64,000 bases of DNA. It comes from Caldithrix abyssi DSM 13497 (GTDB taxonomy: Bacteria; Calditrichota; Calditrichia; Calditrichales; Calditrichaceae). A program made the translations under genes and the position numbers. Below, in pieces: positions 35,991-46,190 of the stretch. Below the pieces are notes generated by a model, which had not been told where the DNA came from, made no database searches, and saw only the letters and a program-made list of their open reading frames with translations. The stretch covers positions 2,230,501 to 2,294,500 of the forward strand of contig NZ_CP018099.1 of assembly GCF_001886815.1 (NCBI RefSeq), read 5' to 3'. Position 1 is the first letter of the stretch; each line of letters starts with the position of its first letter.

Positions 35991-36783
35991 CTTCGTGCTG
36001 ATTGTTTTGCTGGTTGTTTTTGGGCGGCTTGCGATGGGCCGGAATCCTTGACTTGGGGAAAATGACCTCATGCGGTGCGATCATGGCCCCCGGGCCGATT
36101 TCAACGTCGCCCATGACGGTCGATTTCATTCCGATTGTAACTCCGTCTCCAATTTTCACTTTGCCCAGTACAAGATAGCCTTTTTGCCCGTAATGGGCGA
36201 TGATGGTGGCAGAGCCGCCGATGGTTACGTAGTTGCCAATCTCAATCAAACCCGGATCTGAAATATTGGTGGTGTTAATATGCACGCCTTTTCCCACTTT
36301 CATGCCCATCATTTTGTAAAAAAGAACATTTAGCGGCGTGGGCGTAACAAATTCTAAAAATGTGTAGCGCACGATATAGGTCAGCGCATTATGAATGTAC
36401 CATGGCACGCTGTGATAAGAAAAATAGTTGCCGCGGAACGGTTTGATTTTAAATGGTATTAAAAAATTAAAAAAAGGAATGACAAAAATCAGACAAAAAC
36501 CATAAATAAAATAGGCTAAAACGGCAGCCGTACTGATCATAAAATAGTGAAAAATCGGATCCCAGGCAGCCGTAGCACTTTTAATCCAGAAGAAAAAATA
36601 GACGCCCGGTGTGGCTGATATTCCCATGGCAATAATTCCAACAAAATAGAGCGGCAGCAAAGCTAACAAAAACATACCGGTTCGGAATTTACGGAGTAAG
36701 GTTTCGAATACGCCGGCCAAACCGCTGAGATTGGATTTCGTCGTTAAGATATTCTCTTTGTACGCCTTTTTCTTCTCTTCCAT
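35959..36783 (-). CDS. Membrane-associated left-handed beta-helix (hexapeptide) acyltransferase-like protein
   Basis: 274 residues. There are two to three hydrophobic segments between about 35 and 120 (MFLLALLPLYFVGIIAM, then ISTAAVLAYFIYGFCLIFVI). From about 165 on, hexapeptide repeats follow (GKGVHINTTNI, IEIGNYVTIGGSATI, KIGDGVTIGMKSTVMGDVEI), ending in a charged Asn/Gln/Lys tail. The combination resembles acyltransferase domains attached to some peptide synthetases. The substrate is unknown; the CoA-dependent transferase role is inferred from fold. The charged tail overlaps the convergent gene's terminator. Confidence 0.75.
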   Translation of the reverse strand: MEEKKKAYKENILTTKSNLSGLAGVFETLLRKFRTGMFLLALLPLYFVGIIAMGISATPGVYFFFWIKSATAAWDPIFHYFMISTAAVLAYFIYGFCLIFVIPFFNFLIPFKIKPFRGNYFSYHSVPWYIHNALTYIVRYTFLEFVTPTPLNVLFYKMMGMKVGKGVHINTTNISDPGLIEIGNYVTIGGSATIIAHYGQKGYLVLGKVKIGDGVTIGMKSTVMGDVEIGPGAMIAPHEVIFPKSRIPAHRKPPKNNQQNNQHEEKKTNKASAS

Positions 36784-37049
36784 AACGAATCATCCCTGTT
36801 TTAATTTTCCTGTTCTCTGTAAATTAAAACGAACTTTCTTTTCATTTTTGTTGAATAGCACAAAAATTATATTAATTTCAGTTCTGTTATGAATGTTTAA
36901 ATCGGCGTTTGACTTAAAATATTGAGTTAAACACAAAGAAAAATTAAATTCTTATTAATTTTATGCGTTTGCTCAAAGTTTGGTCAACTTTAAAAATTAT
37001 CTTATATTAAGAAAAACAATTTTTAACAAAATCTATGAAAAGGTGAAAA

Positions 37050-37823
37050 ATGTTGGACACAAAAAAAGAGATGGAACGGCTCGAAAAAGAGAAGCATCGC
37101 CAAATTGTTAAACTGGTTACCCATTCTTTTTACAAAGAGCTAATTAATTATGGCGTAAACCAAAGCGATATTATCAATGTCTCTACACAGTTGTTGGATC
37201 ATGTACTGCAGAAGAAGCCTATCAATAACAATGGCACTTACAGTAAGGAGTTGCAATTATCCGAAGTAGATGACCGCTGGCACATCGAGAAAAAAATCAT
37301 TTTAGGCGAGGTCCACATTGAACCTTTGGCCGAGGTATGTATCCCCACTATTTGTGAATGGTTGAAACAACACGAAATTAGTCAGACCTTTATTCGCTTT
37401 TTCCCGCAGGATAAGGAAAAACTGGAAGAATATTTGCTTCACGCGCCAAACAAGCAGTATTTTGCCGTTAAATATTTAAAAGAGCATCTGGTGGGCATCA
37501 TTGGAGCTGAAAACATTGATGAGGTCAATAAAAAACTGGAAATGAAAAAATTTATCGGCGCTACGGAGTACAGGAACCGCGGCATCGGTAAATTAGCGAC
37601 CTTCCTCTTTTTGTACTATGTTTTTGAGATTCTTAATTTCCAGAAAATTTACATCCATTCGCTGGACACCAATATTAAGAATATTAATCTAAACAGCAAG
37701 TTTGGTTTTGAACTGGAAGGGATTTTGTATTCTGAAGTTTTGATCGACGGCAAGTCGTACGATGTTTTGCGCATGAGCCTGCTGCGTGAGAAATGGCAAA
37801 GACTGTTCGGGCAGACAATGTAG
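37050..37823 (+). CDS. GNAT acetyltransferase with N-terminal extension
   Basis: 257 residues. The C-terminal 160 are a GNAT domain (KFIGATEYRNRGIGKLATFL as the acetyl-CoA motif, NSKFGFELEGILYSEVLIDG as its ending). The first about 90, highly charged and helical, match nothing I recognise and may be a binding or dimerisation module. AAAAGGTG precedes the ATG. Isolated between a divergent promoter region and repeats. Confidence 0.75.
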   Translation: MLDTKKEMERLEKEKHRQIVKLVTHSFYKELINYGVNQSDIINVSTQLLDHVLQKKPINNNGTYSKELQLSEVDDRWHIEKKIILGEVHIEPLAEVCIPTICEWLKQHEISQTFIRFFPQDKEKLEEYLLHAPNKQYFAVKYLKEHLVGIIGAENIDEVNKKLEMKKFIGATEYRNRGIGKLATFLFLYYVFEILNFQKIYIHSLDTNIKNINLNSKFGFELEGILYSEVLIDGKSYDVLRMSLLREKWQRLFGQTM

Positions 37824-37894
37824 AGAAAAAAGCCGCCTTTCGAATAAAGTGAGATGTTCGCTCTGAGGCAAAATAGCCGCAACTAAAATTACCC

Positions 37895-38206
37895 GCAACG
37901 CGCGCAAAGTAATTTTCTCGCAGATTACGCCAATCATCGCAGAAAGAGAATAAACAAATTATTCTGAGACCAAAGTTAAGCGAATCGGCACTCTACTATT
38001 CGTAATTCGGGCACAGCCTCCCGCTCCGCGTGATAATTCGTAATTCGTAATTTTTAATTTTTAATTCAAGTACAGCATAGCCACAACCAAAAACATTCCC
38101 GCAGGAATTTAAGCAACCACAGGGAGCGCAGAGAAGTCACAAAGGGCATAAAGAATGTTTAAAATTAAAAATCATTTCAATTGCCCTTACCCCCTCGATT
38201 TCTCTC
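37895..38206 (+). repeat. Dispersed repeat, direct-orientation copy
   Basis: Partner of 31786-32135 in opposite orientation. It differs by small indels and by heptamer copy number. Confidence 0.85.
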
Positions 38207-38242
38207 TCCCAGAATAAAAGTCTGGGAGAGCAGATTGCACCC

Positions 38243-38294
38243 AGTGCAACCACACAGTGCAAGCACAAAGTGCAAGCACACAGTGCAAGCAGTC
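38243..38294. repeat. 13-bp tandem repeat, four units
   Basis: Unit AGTGCAAGCACAC with single-base variants, four in a row, directly after the dispersed repeat. Not seen in the partner copy near 31.8 kb. Confidence 0.85.
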
Positions 38295-38554
38295 TTTATT
38301 TAACGCTGTAAGGCATGAGAGTTTTTGTTGAATATTCAACCATTCAACTAATCAACCATTCAACCAATTCAGCCATGGCGGGACAGATGCTACGAAGGAA
38401 GTATTCTTAAAAGGCGGCGCAATAATTTTTACCAGTTAAATATGTAAAATGGGTAATGATATTTTTAAGGTATCTTTACTTCCACTACTTAGAAATAAAA
38501 TCCTGCGTTTTACAGTTTACAAACATAGAAGATTTCAATTTATTTAAGGGAAAA

Positions 38555-41254
38555 ATGATACAGGCAATAGATTATTTAGATCACATACATTCAGGCTATC
38601 TGGAAAGTTTATATGAACAGTTCAAAAAGGATCCTTCAACGCTTGACGAGAGCTGGCAGCGTTTTTTCGAGGGCTTTGAGTTAGGGCAAAAAACAGGCGT
38701 CTCTGCGGACGGCGAACAGCTGGCAAAGGAATTCAAGGTCATAGAATTGATCAATGCCTACCGAACCAGAGGACATCTGTTCACCAGAACAAATCCCGTA
38801 AGACAGAGAAGGAAATATCGTCCCACTCTGGATATCGAAAATTTCTGTTTGAGCAAACAAGACCTTAAAACGGTGTTTCATGCCGGCGAGTTGATTGGTA
38901 TCGGTGCGGCGACGCTTGAAGAGATACTGCAGCATTTAAACCATACCTATTGCCGTTCGGTTGGCGCGGAGTTCATGTTTATTCGGGTGCCGGAGCGTGT
39001 GCAGTGGCTGCGCGAGCGCATGGAATCCACCAGAAACGAGCCCCATTTGTCTATTGAGGATAAAAAACGGATTTTGCAGAAGTTGAACGAAGCGCTGGTA
39101 TTTGAAACTTTTTTGCACAAGCGCTATCTGGGGCAAAAGCGATTTTCGTTGCAAGGCAGCGAAACGTTGATTCCCGGCCTTGATTTTTTAATCGAGCACG
39201 GCGCAGAATTGGGAGTGGAAGAGTTCGTGATTGGTATGGCGCATCGCGGACGACTCAACGTGCTGGCTAATATTCTTGAAAAGACCTACGAAGAAATTTT
39301 TGCTGAATTCGAGGATTTCCCGCTTGATGAAGGTTCCTTCTCGGGCGATGTGAAATACCACCTGGGCTATACCAGTCTGTTGAAAACCAAACGTGGAAAA
39401 CAGGTAAAAGTGAGCCTCTCTCCCAATCCTTCTCATCTTGAGGCGGTTGACCCGGTTATTGAAGGTATGGCGCGGGCGGGTATTGACGAGCAGTACAATG
39501 GGGACGTTAATAAAATTGTGCCCATTCTCATTCATGGCGATGCAGCCATCGCCGGTCAGGGCGTGGTGTACGAGGTGATTCAAATGTCTTTGTTAGAAGG
39601 CTACGCAACCGGTGGAACCATCCATCTGGTAATTAATAACCAGTTGGGTTTTACCACCAGCTATCTGGAAGGTCGTTCCAGCACCTACTGCACCGATGTG
39701 GCTAAAGTGACGCTTTCGCCGGTTTTTCATGTAAATGCCGATGACGCCGAGGCGGTGGTGCACGTTATTCGTCTGGCCATGGAATACCGTCAGAAGTTTC
39801 ATACCGATGTGTTTATTGATTTGTTAGGTTATCGGCGCTATGGTCATAACGAGGGCGACGAACCGCGTTTTACCCAGCCTAAATTGTACCAGGCCATTGC
39901 CAATCACCCCGATCCGCGTACGATTTACTATCAAAAGTTGCTCAAAAGCAGCGAGGTGGAACGCGGCCTGGCCGAAAAGATGGAGCGCGAATTTCAGGTG
40001 CAATTGCAGGAAAAGTTAAACTGGGTGCGCGATAAAAAAGCTCCCATTTCCACTCTCCAAAAACAGAAGTCCAATGGCAGGCAGTCCCGCTCCTCTCTGC
40101 CGAAAACCGGTGTTCCGTTGGATGAATTAAAAACGACGGCGGAGCGCATTTTCCGCATTCCGGAGCAGTTAAATCCTCTGCCAAAAATTCTTAAAATTTA
40201 TGATGAGCGGCAGAGACGGTTTGCGGAGGGAAAGAATATCGATTGGGGCATGGCCGAAGCGCTGGCCTTTGGCACGCTGGTGCATGAAAAAATTCCGGTC
40301 AGACTCAGCGGGCAGGACAGCGTGCGCGGCACTTTTGCGCACCGCCATGCGGCCATTTTGTCGCAGGATGATGAAGAGCAGTACATCCCGCTGCAGCATG
40401 TGTCCGAAGATCAGGCGCCGTTTTACATTTACAACTCGCCGTTGTCGGAATATGCCGTGATGGGCTTTGAATTCGGTTATTCTTGCGCCAGGCCCAATGC
40501 GCTTACGATCTGGGAAGCCCAGTACGGCGATTTTGCCAATGGCGCGCAAATCGTTATTGATGAGTTTATCGCCAGTTCTGCGGAAAAGTGGAACAAGGAC
40601 AATGGGCTGGTTCTCTTCCTGCCGCACGGTTATGAGGGTCACGGGCCCGATCATTCGTCAGCCCGCATTGAACGCTTTTTACTGCTGGCCGCCAATCAGA
40701 ACATGCGTATTGTTAACTGCACAACGCCGGCCAATTTTTTTCATTTATTGAGATCGCAGGTAAAATTGGACGTCAGATCGCCTTTGATCGTCTTTACGCC
40801 TAAAAGTCTGCTGCGCCATCCCCAATGCGTCAGTTCATTAAAGGAATTTACAACCGGAACGTTTAAAACGATTATCGATGACGCTGTTGTGGATCGAAAA
40901 AAGGTGACGAGGGCCGTGCTTTGCTCCGGCAAATTCTATTATGATATTAACCAGCGCAGACAGGAGGTAGGCGACCGGAGCACGGCCGTGATCCGCCTGG
41001 AGCAAATTTATCCCTTTCCGAAAGAAGAATTAGAGCGGATTCTGAAAAGGTATTCCAATTTAAAAGAAGTGTGGTGGGCGCAGGAGGAACCGGAGAATGC
41101 CGGAGCCCTGTGGTTCATGGAAAGAGAACTGAGTACAATGCAGGTAAAAACGGTCAGCCGTCCGGCCAGCGCTGCGCCGGCCACGGGATCGCATTTAAAA
41201 CATGTACAGGAACAAAACGCATTACTGGAAAAAATTTTTAATAAAGAAGAGTAG
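38555..41254 (+). CDS. sucA: 2-oxoglutarate dehydrogenase E1 component
   Basis: 899 residues of the thiamine-diphosphate-dependent E1 that decarboxylates 2-oxoglutarate. The N-terminal [21 protein letters not shown]-type binding segment, [16 protein letters not shown], the metal/ThDP region [15 protein letters not shown] and the C-terminal [19 protein letters not shown] are all present. Start ATG 38555 follows AAGGG and matches usual family N-termini. sucB follows after 8 bases; the E3 gene is elsewhere. It implies at least the oxidative 2-oxoglutarate step of the TCA cycle. Confidence 0.95.
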   Translation: MIQAIDYLDHIHSGYLESLYEQFKKDPSTLDESWQRFFEGFELGQKTGVSADGEQLAKEFKVIELINAYRTRGHLFTRTNPVRQRRKYRPTLDIENFCLSKQDLKTVFHAGELIGIGAATLEEILQHLNHTYCRSVGAEFMFIRVPERVQWLRERMESTRNEPHLSIEDKKRILQKLNEALVFETFLHKRYLGQKRFSLQGSETLIPGLDFLIEHGAELGVEEFVIGMAHRGRLNVLANILEKTYEEIFAEFEDFPLDEGSFSGDVKYHLGYTSLLKTKRGKQVKVSLSPNPSHLEAVDPVIEGMARAGIDEQYNGDVNKIVPILIHGDAAIAGQGVVYEVIQMSLLEGYATGGTIHLVINNQLGFTTSYLEGRSSTYCTDVAKVTLSPVFHVNADDAEAVVHVIRLAMEYRQKFHTDVFIDLLGYRRYGHNEGDEPRFTQPKLYQAIANHPDPRTIYYQKLLKSSEVERGLAEKMEREFQVQLQEKLNWVRDKKAPISTLQKQKSNGRQSRSSLPKTGVPLDELKTTAERIFRIPEQLNPLPKILKIYDERQRRFAEGKNIDWGMAEALAFGTLVHEKIPVRLSGQDSVRGTFAHRHAAILSQDDEEQYIPLQHVSEDQAPFYIYNSPLSEYAVMGFEFGYSCARPNALTIWEAQYGDFANGAQIVIDEFIASSAEKWNKDNGLVLFLPHGYEGHGPDHSSARIERFLLLAANQNMRIVNCTTPANFFHLLRSQVKLDVRSPLIVFTPKSLLRHPQCVSSLKEFTTGTFKTIIDDAVVDRKKVTRAVLCSGKFYYDINQRRQEVGDRSTAVIRLEQIYPFPKEELERILKRYSNLKEVWWAQEEPENAGALWFMERELSTMQVKTVSRPASAAPATGSHLKHVQEQNALLEKIFNKEE

Positions 41255-41262
41255 AAGAGAAA

Positions 41263-42498
41263 ATGAGAATAGAAATCAAAGCGCCGGAAGTCGGTGAATC
41301 GATTAACGAGGTAACCATTGGCAAATGGTTGAAAAAAGACGGGGATTTTGTGGAGCAGGATGAAATCATCTGTGAAGTGGAATCAGAAAAGGCCACTTTA
41401 GAAGTCGTATCGGAAAATAGCGGTCAGATTAAAATATTGGTGAAGGAAGGAGAAACCGTACCCATTGGCACGCCTATCGCCACCATCGAAACAGATGCTG
41501 CCCGGCCTCAAAAAGATTCGAAGGTTTCCGATGAGTCGGTTGTGGAAAAAACGGTTGACATAGCGACGAAAACCGCAGAAGAGCACAAACTGAAAATTAC
41601 ACCGGTCGCCCGTAAGATCATCCAGGAAAAAAAGATCGACGAAAAGTTACTGGCCAGGTTTTCTGCCGATGAGCGGATCACCAAAGCCAGGCTGGAAGAG
41701 CTATTAAAAGACCAGCAGAACGACGCGCTCGCCGCCCAGGCCGCAGAGTTTAAAGAGGATGAAGAGCGGACAAAAAGCGCGCAACCATCCGGCATTGGAC
41801 GAAAAGAGCGCCGCGAGCGAATGTCCACTCTGCGGCAGACCATTGCCCGCCATCTTGTGCAGGCCAAGCAGTCCACGGCCATGCTCACCACTTTTAATGA
41901 AGTGGATATGAGCGAAATCATTAAGCTCAGGCAGGAATACAAAGAGGAATTTTTGCAGAAAAAGGGCGTTAAGCTGGGCTTCATGTCTTTTTTTATCAAG
42001 GCGACGGCGCAGGCTTTACAGGAGTTCCCTGTGGTCAATGCAAGAATCGACGGTGAGGACATTGTTTACCATGAATACGTGGATATTGGTGTCGCCGTTT
42101 CTACCGATCGCGGTCTGGTGGTGCCTGTAATCAGAGATGTGCAGAATCTGAGTCTCGCTGAAATTGAAAGGGAAGTGGCCCGGCTGGCCGCGGCGGCGCG
42201 AGACAAAAAATTATCGATTGAGGAGTTGAAAGGCGGCACATTTTCCATTACCAACGGCGGTGTGTTTGGCTCTTTGCTTTCCACGCCCATCATAAATATT
42301 CCGCAAACCGCCATATTGGGGATGCACAACATCCAGGAGCGTCCCGTGGCCATTGAGGGACAGGTGGTCATTCGTCCCATGATGTATCTGGCGCTGTCCT
42401 ACGATCACCGCGTCATTGACGGCAAAGAGTCGGTTCAATTTTTGGTACGCGTTAAGGAATTAATTGAGCGTCCTATCCGTTTGTTGCTTGATGTGTAA
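41263..42498 (+). CDS. sucB: Dihydrolipoyllysine succinyltransferase (E2)
   Basis: 411 residues. Single lipoyl domain (1-77) with lipoyl-lysine K43 in [11 protein letters not shown], peripheral subunit-binding domain (about 108-142, [19 protein letters not shown]), a flexible linker, then the catalytic domain with H382 and D386 in [11 protein letters not shown]. The subunit-binding segment is somewhat atypical, lacking the usual P-S-A-R-R wording. Pairs with SucA just upstream. Confidence 0.95.
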   Translation: MRIEIKAPEVGESINEVTIGKWLKKDGDFVEQDEIICEVESEKATLEVVSENSGQIKILVKEGETVPIGTPIATIETDAARPQKDSKVSDESVVEKTVDIATKTAEEHKLKITPVARKIIQEKKIDEKLLARFSADERITKARLEELLKDQQNDALAAQAAEFKEDEERTKSAQPSGIGRKERRERMSTLRQTIARHLVQAKQSTAMLTTFNEVDMSEIIKLRQEYKEEFLQKKGVKLGFMSFFIKATAQALQEFPVVNARIDGEDIVYHEYVDIGVAVSTDRGLVVPVIRDVQNLSLAEIEREVARLAAAARDKKLSIEELKGGTFSITNGGVFGSLLSTPIINIPQTAILGMHNIQERPVAIEGQVVIRPMMYLALSYDHRVIDGKESVQFLVRVKELIERPIRLLLDV

Positions 42499-43123
42499 AG
42501 CCTAAGGCAGAGTATTTCCGCAGGGATTTAAGCAACCACAGAGCGCGCAGCGCACAGCGCACAGAGAAGTCAGTAGAGTAGAAAATTACTTTGCGCACGT
42601 TGCGCTTGATTTTGGTTGCGGCTACGCTGCCTTGAAAACTCCCCCCTGTTTTTCCCTCTGTTAAATAAAAAGAAAGTGCTGCCTGAAGTAAGTTTCAACT
42701 TCTGGGGCAGCCCTCTGAAAAAGTGGTCCAGGTTTGATGCGCGCCAAAGTCAAACGGGCGCCTCTGGCGACTGCATTGGGTGTATGGTGGCTGATTTAAA
42801 CGGCGCTGTGAGGTTGTTCATGATCAGTTCATTTTACGGGGAGGGGAGTGAAGCAGCGCTCTGTCAGAGCGCTGCTTGCTGCGGTGAAGAAATCAGCCCG
42901 GGGCAACGCCCCGGGCTACCATCCCTTGACCAAAACCTCTTCACCAACGCATCACCCGTGCCGGATGGAATTGGACGATCCTGATGCGTTCCTATGACTT
43001 TTAAATCGCGGCTGGCACACTAACACCTTAACGTTTTATCACCATTCCAGACCATGAACACATCCTGCCCATTGTCCTTTTTAAGTTTGCAAATGGCCCC
43101 CTAAATCCCGGCAGGATGATGAT
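42499..43123. other. Intergenic region with repeat fragment and two strong hairpins
   Basis: Repeat copy D at about 42505-42635 (gcagggatttaagcaacc, gaaaattactttgcgc). A 12-bp arm palindrome AGCAGCGCTCTG around one T lies at 42852-42876. A second hairpin, AGCCCGGGGC aac GCCCCGGGCT, is at 42895-42917. No gene is supported. The region separates the rightward sucAB from the end of the leftward hydrogenase operon. Confidence 0.7.
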
Positions 43124-43651
43124 TTAACACATGGAAGCCCGGCACGGGCGAGCCCCCTTTAGCGATCTGCCCGATAAAATGCCGAGTACTTCCCGTTCAA
43201 CCTTTTTTAAGATTTGTCCGTATTTTTTTTGAATTTCTTTGCTCAGCCCTTCTTCGATCTGCAGCCCTTCATTCACGGTTATGCCGATTAACCACAGCTC
43301 TTTGGGCATGTTCAGATGCAAACGATTTCCCAGGGCAATCATGGAATGAATGCCGATGTAGTGCGGAGAACTGCCGTAAACCGTGGCGGCGGATTTTTTT
43401 AAAGCAATGCATTGAACCTGGCCTGCAACTTCACGTGCGCAGGAGATGGTATCAATAAAAATAACACATTGATAACCGATTAGCAGGTCAAGCAAATAAA
43501 GCCCGGACTGGCTGGAAAAAAAAAAAGAGGCTTTTTGCCGCAGCTGGCTGTTTTTCTGCAAATCCTCAACCAGTAAAAGCCCCAGACGATCGTCGCCCAA
43601 AAGCGGATTACCCAGCCCCAGAATTAGGGTGTTTTTTTTCTCACCGCCCAT
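43124..43651 (-). CDS. [NiFe]-hydrogenase maturation protease (HycI/HybD family)
   Basis: 175 residues. The N-terminal LILGLGNPLLGDDRLGLLL carries the conserved Gly-Asn and the Asp that contacts nickel, and FIDTISC and SSPHYIGIHSMI are further family segments. It should remove the C-terminal tail of the large subunit encoded just upstream after nickel insertion. The ATG at 43651 lies 11 bases inside the large-subunit gene; an in-frame start six codons earlier is possible. Last gene of the hydrogenase/Hdr operon. Confidence 0.9.
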   Translation of the reverse strand: MGGEKKNTLILGLGNPLLGDDRLGLLLVEDLQKNSQLRQKASFFFSSQSGLYLLDLLIGYQCVIFIDTISCAREVAGQVQCIALKKSAATVYGSSPHYIGIHSMIALGNRLHLNMPKELWLIGITVNEGLQIEEGLSKEIQKKYGQILKKVEREVLGILSGRSLKGARPCRASMC

Positions 43652-45119
43652 GGTTTGTCCCGCGCACAATCTCCCACAGTTTTTCGCCTTTTAAATTGAA
43701 AAATTGATAAATGACGGGCATTTCGCCCGGGAACGAGTGGGTGGCGCAGGCGTGACAGGGATCGTAGGCGCGAAAGGCCATTTCAATCTGATTCAAAATG
43801 CCGTCGTCGTAGTGCCCGTCATTGATCAGATTACGTGCGGCTTTATCCACCGACATGGCAATGCGCGCCGCATTATTTTGCGTGGCGACAATTAAATTGG
43901 CCTTTTGGATGACGCCCTGCTCGTCGGTCTGATAGTGATGAAAGAGCGTGCCGCGCGGCGCTTCCACCACGCCTATTCCCACCGTCGGTGTTTCTGTGGG
44001 GACATTGCGGATGTTATCGCTTAAAATTTCCGGATCGTTTGCCAGCTCTGCCATGCGTTCCGCGGCGTACAGTAGTTCGATTAAGCGCGCCCAGTGGTTG
44101 GCCAGCGTAAAATGCACGGGTTTGCCGCCCAGCGTTTCAAAAAATTTCAAATAGAACTCCTGCGCCCTGGGCGTGGCCATGCCCTCGGCGGCGTTCAGCC
44201 GGGCCAGCGGCGCCACGCTGTAGATGCCCGATTTTTTGCCTTCCGAAAATCCATTCCAGCCCACCTTTTTTAAGAACGGAAATTTTACGTAAGTCCAGGG
44301 CTCCACGTGTTCGGCGATCCAGTCTAAATATTCCTGAACCTTGAAGCGGGCGAACTCTTTACCATCCGGCGCAACCACGCGAATCCAGCCGTCATAAAAA
44401 TTAACGTGATTGTTATCGTCAACCAGACCCATGTAATAGGTTTTGTGCGTGTACGCCGGCGATGTGATAATGTCCACGTACGCCGAATTATTCAAAACAA
44501 CGTCTTCGAACAACTGCAAGCTAAACAGCGCAAACTCCACCGCCTGGTTGGCAACGTCAACAAAGCGTTCCTGTATTTCTTTGGTCATTTTTTTGGAAAC
44601 GCCGCCAGGCAACCCTAACACAGGATGAATGACCTTGCCGCCCATTTCGGTGATCAGTTCTCTCAGTTGCCGACGCATGCCAATCACTTTCAGCCCCGTT
44701 TCGGTGCCCACTTTCTGCAAAACGCCCAGAATATTGCGACTTGCTTTGGGCGCATCCGGGCCCACCACAAAATCGGGTCCGCCTAAAAAGAAAAAGTGTA
44801 AGGCGTGATCTTCGACCATGAATGTGCTGTACACCAGCTCCCGGATCTTTCTGGCGGTTGCAGGCGGTTCTATTTTGTAAAGATCGTCCAGCGCTTTGGT
44901 CGAGGCCATGTGGTGCGCGGTCGGGCAAACGCCGCAAATACGCGAGGTAATCTGAGGCATATCTTCCGCAGGGCGTCCTTCGGCAAACTTTTCAAAACCG
45001 CGTAGCTCAGGTATCTGAAAGTAAGCGCGATCCACATTGCCGCTGTCGTTTAAAAAAATGGCGATTTTGCCATGGCCTTCAAGCCTGGTAATTGGATCTA
45101 TGGTAATTTTTTGTCCCAT
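43641..45119 (-). CDS. mvhA: [NiFe]-hydrogenase large subunit, group 3 (MvhA-like)
   Basis: 492 residues holding the Ni-Fe site. L1 motif RICGVC (C62, C65) with PTAHH following; L2 motif DPCHACATH (C455, C458) near the C-terminus. A 31-residue tail after H461 should be cleaved by the adjacent protease. FQIPELRGFEKFAEGRPAED is typical of group 3 cytoplasmic hydrogenases. Together with mvhG, mvhD and hdrABC it implies an electron-bifurcating or confurcating complex linked to H2. ATG 45119 follows GGAG. Confidence 0.93.
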   Translation of the reverse strand: MGQKITIDPITRLEGHGKIAIFLNDSGNVDRAYFQIPELRGFEKFAEGRPAEDMPQITSRICGVCPTAHHMASTKALDDLYKIEPPATARKIRELVYSTFMVEDHALHFFFLGGPDFVVGPDAPKASRNILGVLQKVGTETGLKVIGMRRQLRELITEMGGKVIHPVLGLPGGVSKKMTKEIQERFVDVANQAVEFALFSLQLFEDVVLNNSAYVDIITSPAYTHKTYYMGLVDDNNHVNFYDGWIRVVAPDGKEFARFKVQEYLDWIAEHVEPWTYVKFPFLKKVGWNGFSEGKKSGIYSVAPLARLNAAEGMATPRAQEFYLKFFETLGGKPVHFTLANHWARLIELLYAAERMAELANDPEILSDNIRNVPTETPTVGIGVVEAPRGTLFHHYQTDEQGVIQKANLIVATQNNAARIAMSVDKAARNLINDGHYDDGILNQIEMAFRAYDPCHACATHSFPGEMPVIYQFFNLKGEKLWEIVRGTNHGR

Positions 45120-45167
45120 AATCACGCTCCATAGGTTTTGGTTTTATTTTTCGAAAATTCCGCTGCT

Positions 45168-46157
45168 TTATGAGGCCGTTTCCTTTTTTAAATGAGCCAT
45201 GTTTCTGCGCTGTAACAGGGAAGCCGGTAAACTGTAGCGATAGAACGTTCCGACCGGATCGACGATCTTATTCATCACCTGTTGAATGTCGTTCTCGTCA
45301 TTGTAATCAATGATGGAAGCAATGGCCGAAAGCGCCTTGGCCCCCTGGTCGAGCACCTTTGAAGTCGGTCCGAAACAACCGGTGCAGGGCATATTGCCGT
45401 TAACGCAAAGCGCTTCGCAGCCGGCGCGCGTTGCAGGCCCCATGCAGATAATTCCCTGAGCCAGCAAGCATTTCTCAGAATCGATATGAATTTGATGGGG
45501 ACGTTTGATATCGGTCATTAACAATTTTTCCGGCTTGCTTTCGTTCCGCGGACATTCTTCGCACAGCGCTTTGTCCGGCGCCAGCACCGATCCGGGCGGC
45601 GGCAGTTCCCCTTTTAAAATGGCCTGCACCGCCTGCAGCAGCAATTTAGGCGTGGGTGGACAGCCAGGTAGATAGTAATCCACCTCAACCACCTGGTTTA
45701 AGGTGCGTACCGTGTCGAAAAATTCGGGCAGTTCCAGGTCTCCTTCGGGCGCTTTAAAGTGCGTCATGGGATGTTTGCCGTTCTGTTCTTCCATGGACGG
45801 CACTTCATGGTAGGCGCGCTGAAAAATCTCATCCCGATTCCACAGATTGCCCAGTCCCGGAATCCCGCCCAGGTGTGAACAACTGCCAAAAGCGATCATT
45901 AATTTGGACTTTTGACGAAGGAGTTTGGCCATCTCTTCCTGTTCTTGCAAACGGATGGCGCCGTTGAGAAAGGTAACGTCAATCTCCCTGTCTTCCATTT
46001 GTTCCACGTCCTGCCGTTTAAAGTCCAGAGCGACCGGCCAGAAAACGATATCCACCGCCGCCACCACATCCAGGATGTTTTCGGCCAGGTCAACAACAGC
46101 TTCTTCGCAGCCGCCGCAACTGGCGCACCAGTAAAAGGCTACTTTAGGTTTGCTCAT
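45168..46157 (-). CDS. mvhG: Hydrogenase small subunit / 20-kDa NADH-ubiquinone oxidoreductase-like (MvhG)
   Basis: 329 residues. FYWCASCGGCEEAV supplies the proximal cluster cysteines (CxxCxxC), FGSCSHLGGIPGL and YYLPGCPPTPKLL are further ligands, and a Cys-rich C-terminal part (CEECPRN, CLLAQGIICMGPATRAGC, CTGCFGP) carries additional [4Fe-4S] clusters. It passes electrons from the Ni-Fe site to MvhD/HdrA. No Tat signal, so cytoplasmic, as for group 3 enzymes. ATG 46157 follows GAGGA. Confidence 0.92.
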   Translation of the reverse strand: MSKPKVAFYWCASCGGCEEAVVDLAENILDVVAAVDIVFWPVALDFKRQDVEQMEDREIDVTFLNGAIRLQEQEEMAKLLRQKSKLMIAFGSCSHLGGIPGLGNLWNRDEIFQRAYHEVPSMEEQNGKHPMTHFKAPEGDLELPEFFDTVRTLNQVVEVDYYLPGCPPTPKLLLQAVQAILKGELPPPGSVLAPDKALCEECPRNESKPEKLLMTDIKRPHQIHIDSEKCLLAQGIICMGPATRAGCEALCVNGNMPCTGCFGPTSKVLDQGAKALSAIASIIDYNDENDIQQVMNKIVDPVGTFYRYSLPASLLQRRNMAHLKKETAS

Positions 46158-46190
46158 TTTCAATTCCTCACCAAATTGATTTTTTTATTC

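Larger units (their letters stand above)
37824..38554. other. Gene-free region with repeats upstream of sucA
   Basis: Contains the dispersed repeat (37895-38206), a 13-bp tandem repeat (38243-38294) and ttcaaccattcaac-type runs (38329-38370) mirroring those near 31.6 kb. The 160 bp before sucA are AT-rich and presumably promoter. An in-frame extension of sucA upstream of 38555 was rejected. Confidence 0.65.

Noticed and set aside
42616-42984. 122-codon frame in the sucB-hydrogenase gap
   Set aside because: Runs through hairpin sequences, has no recognisable motif and atypical composition.
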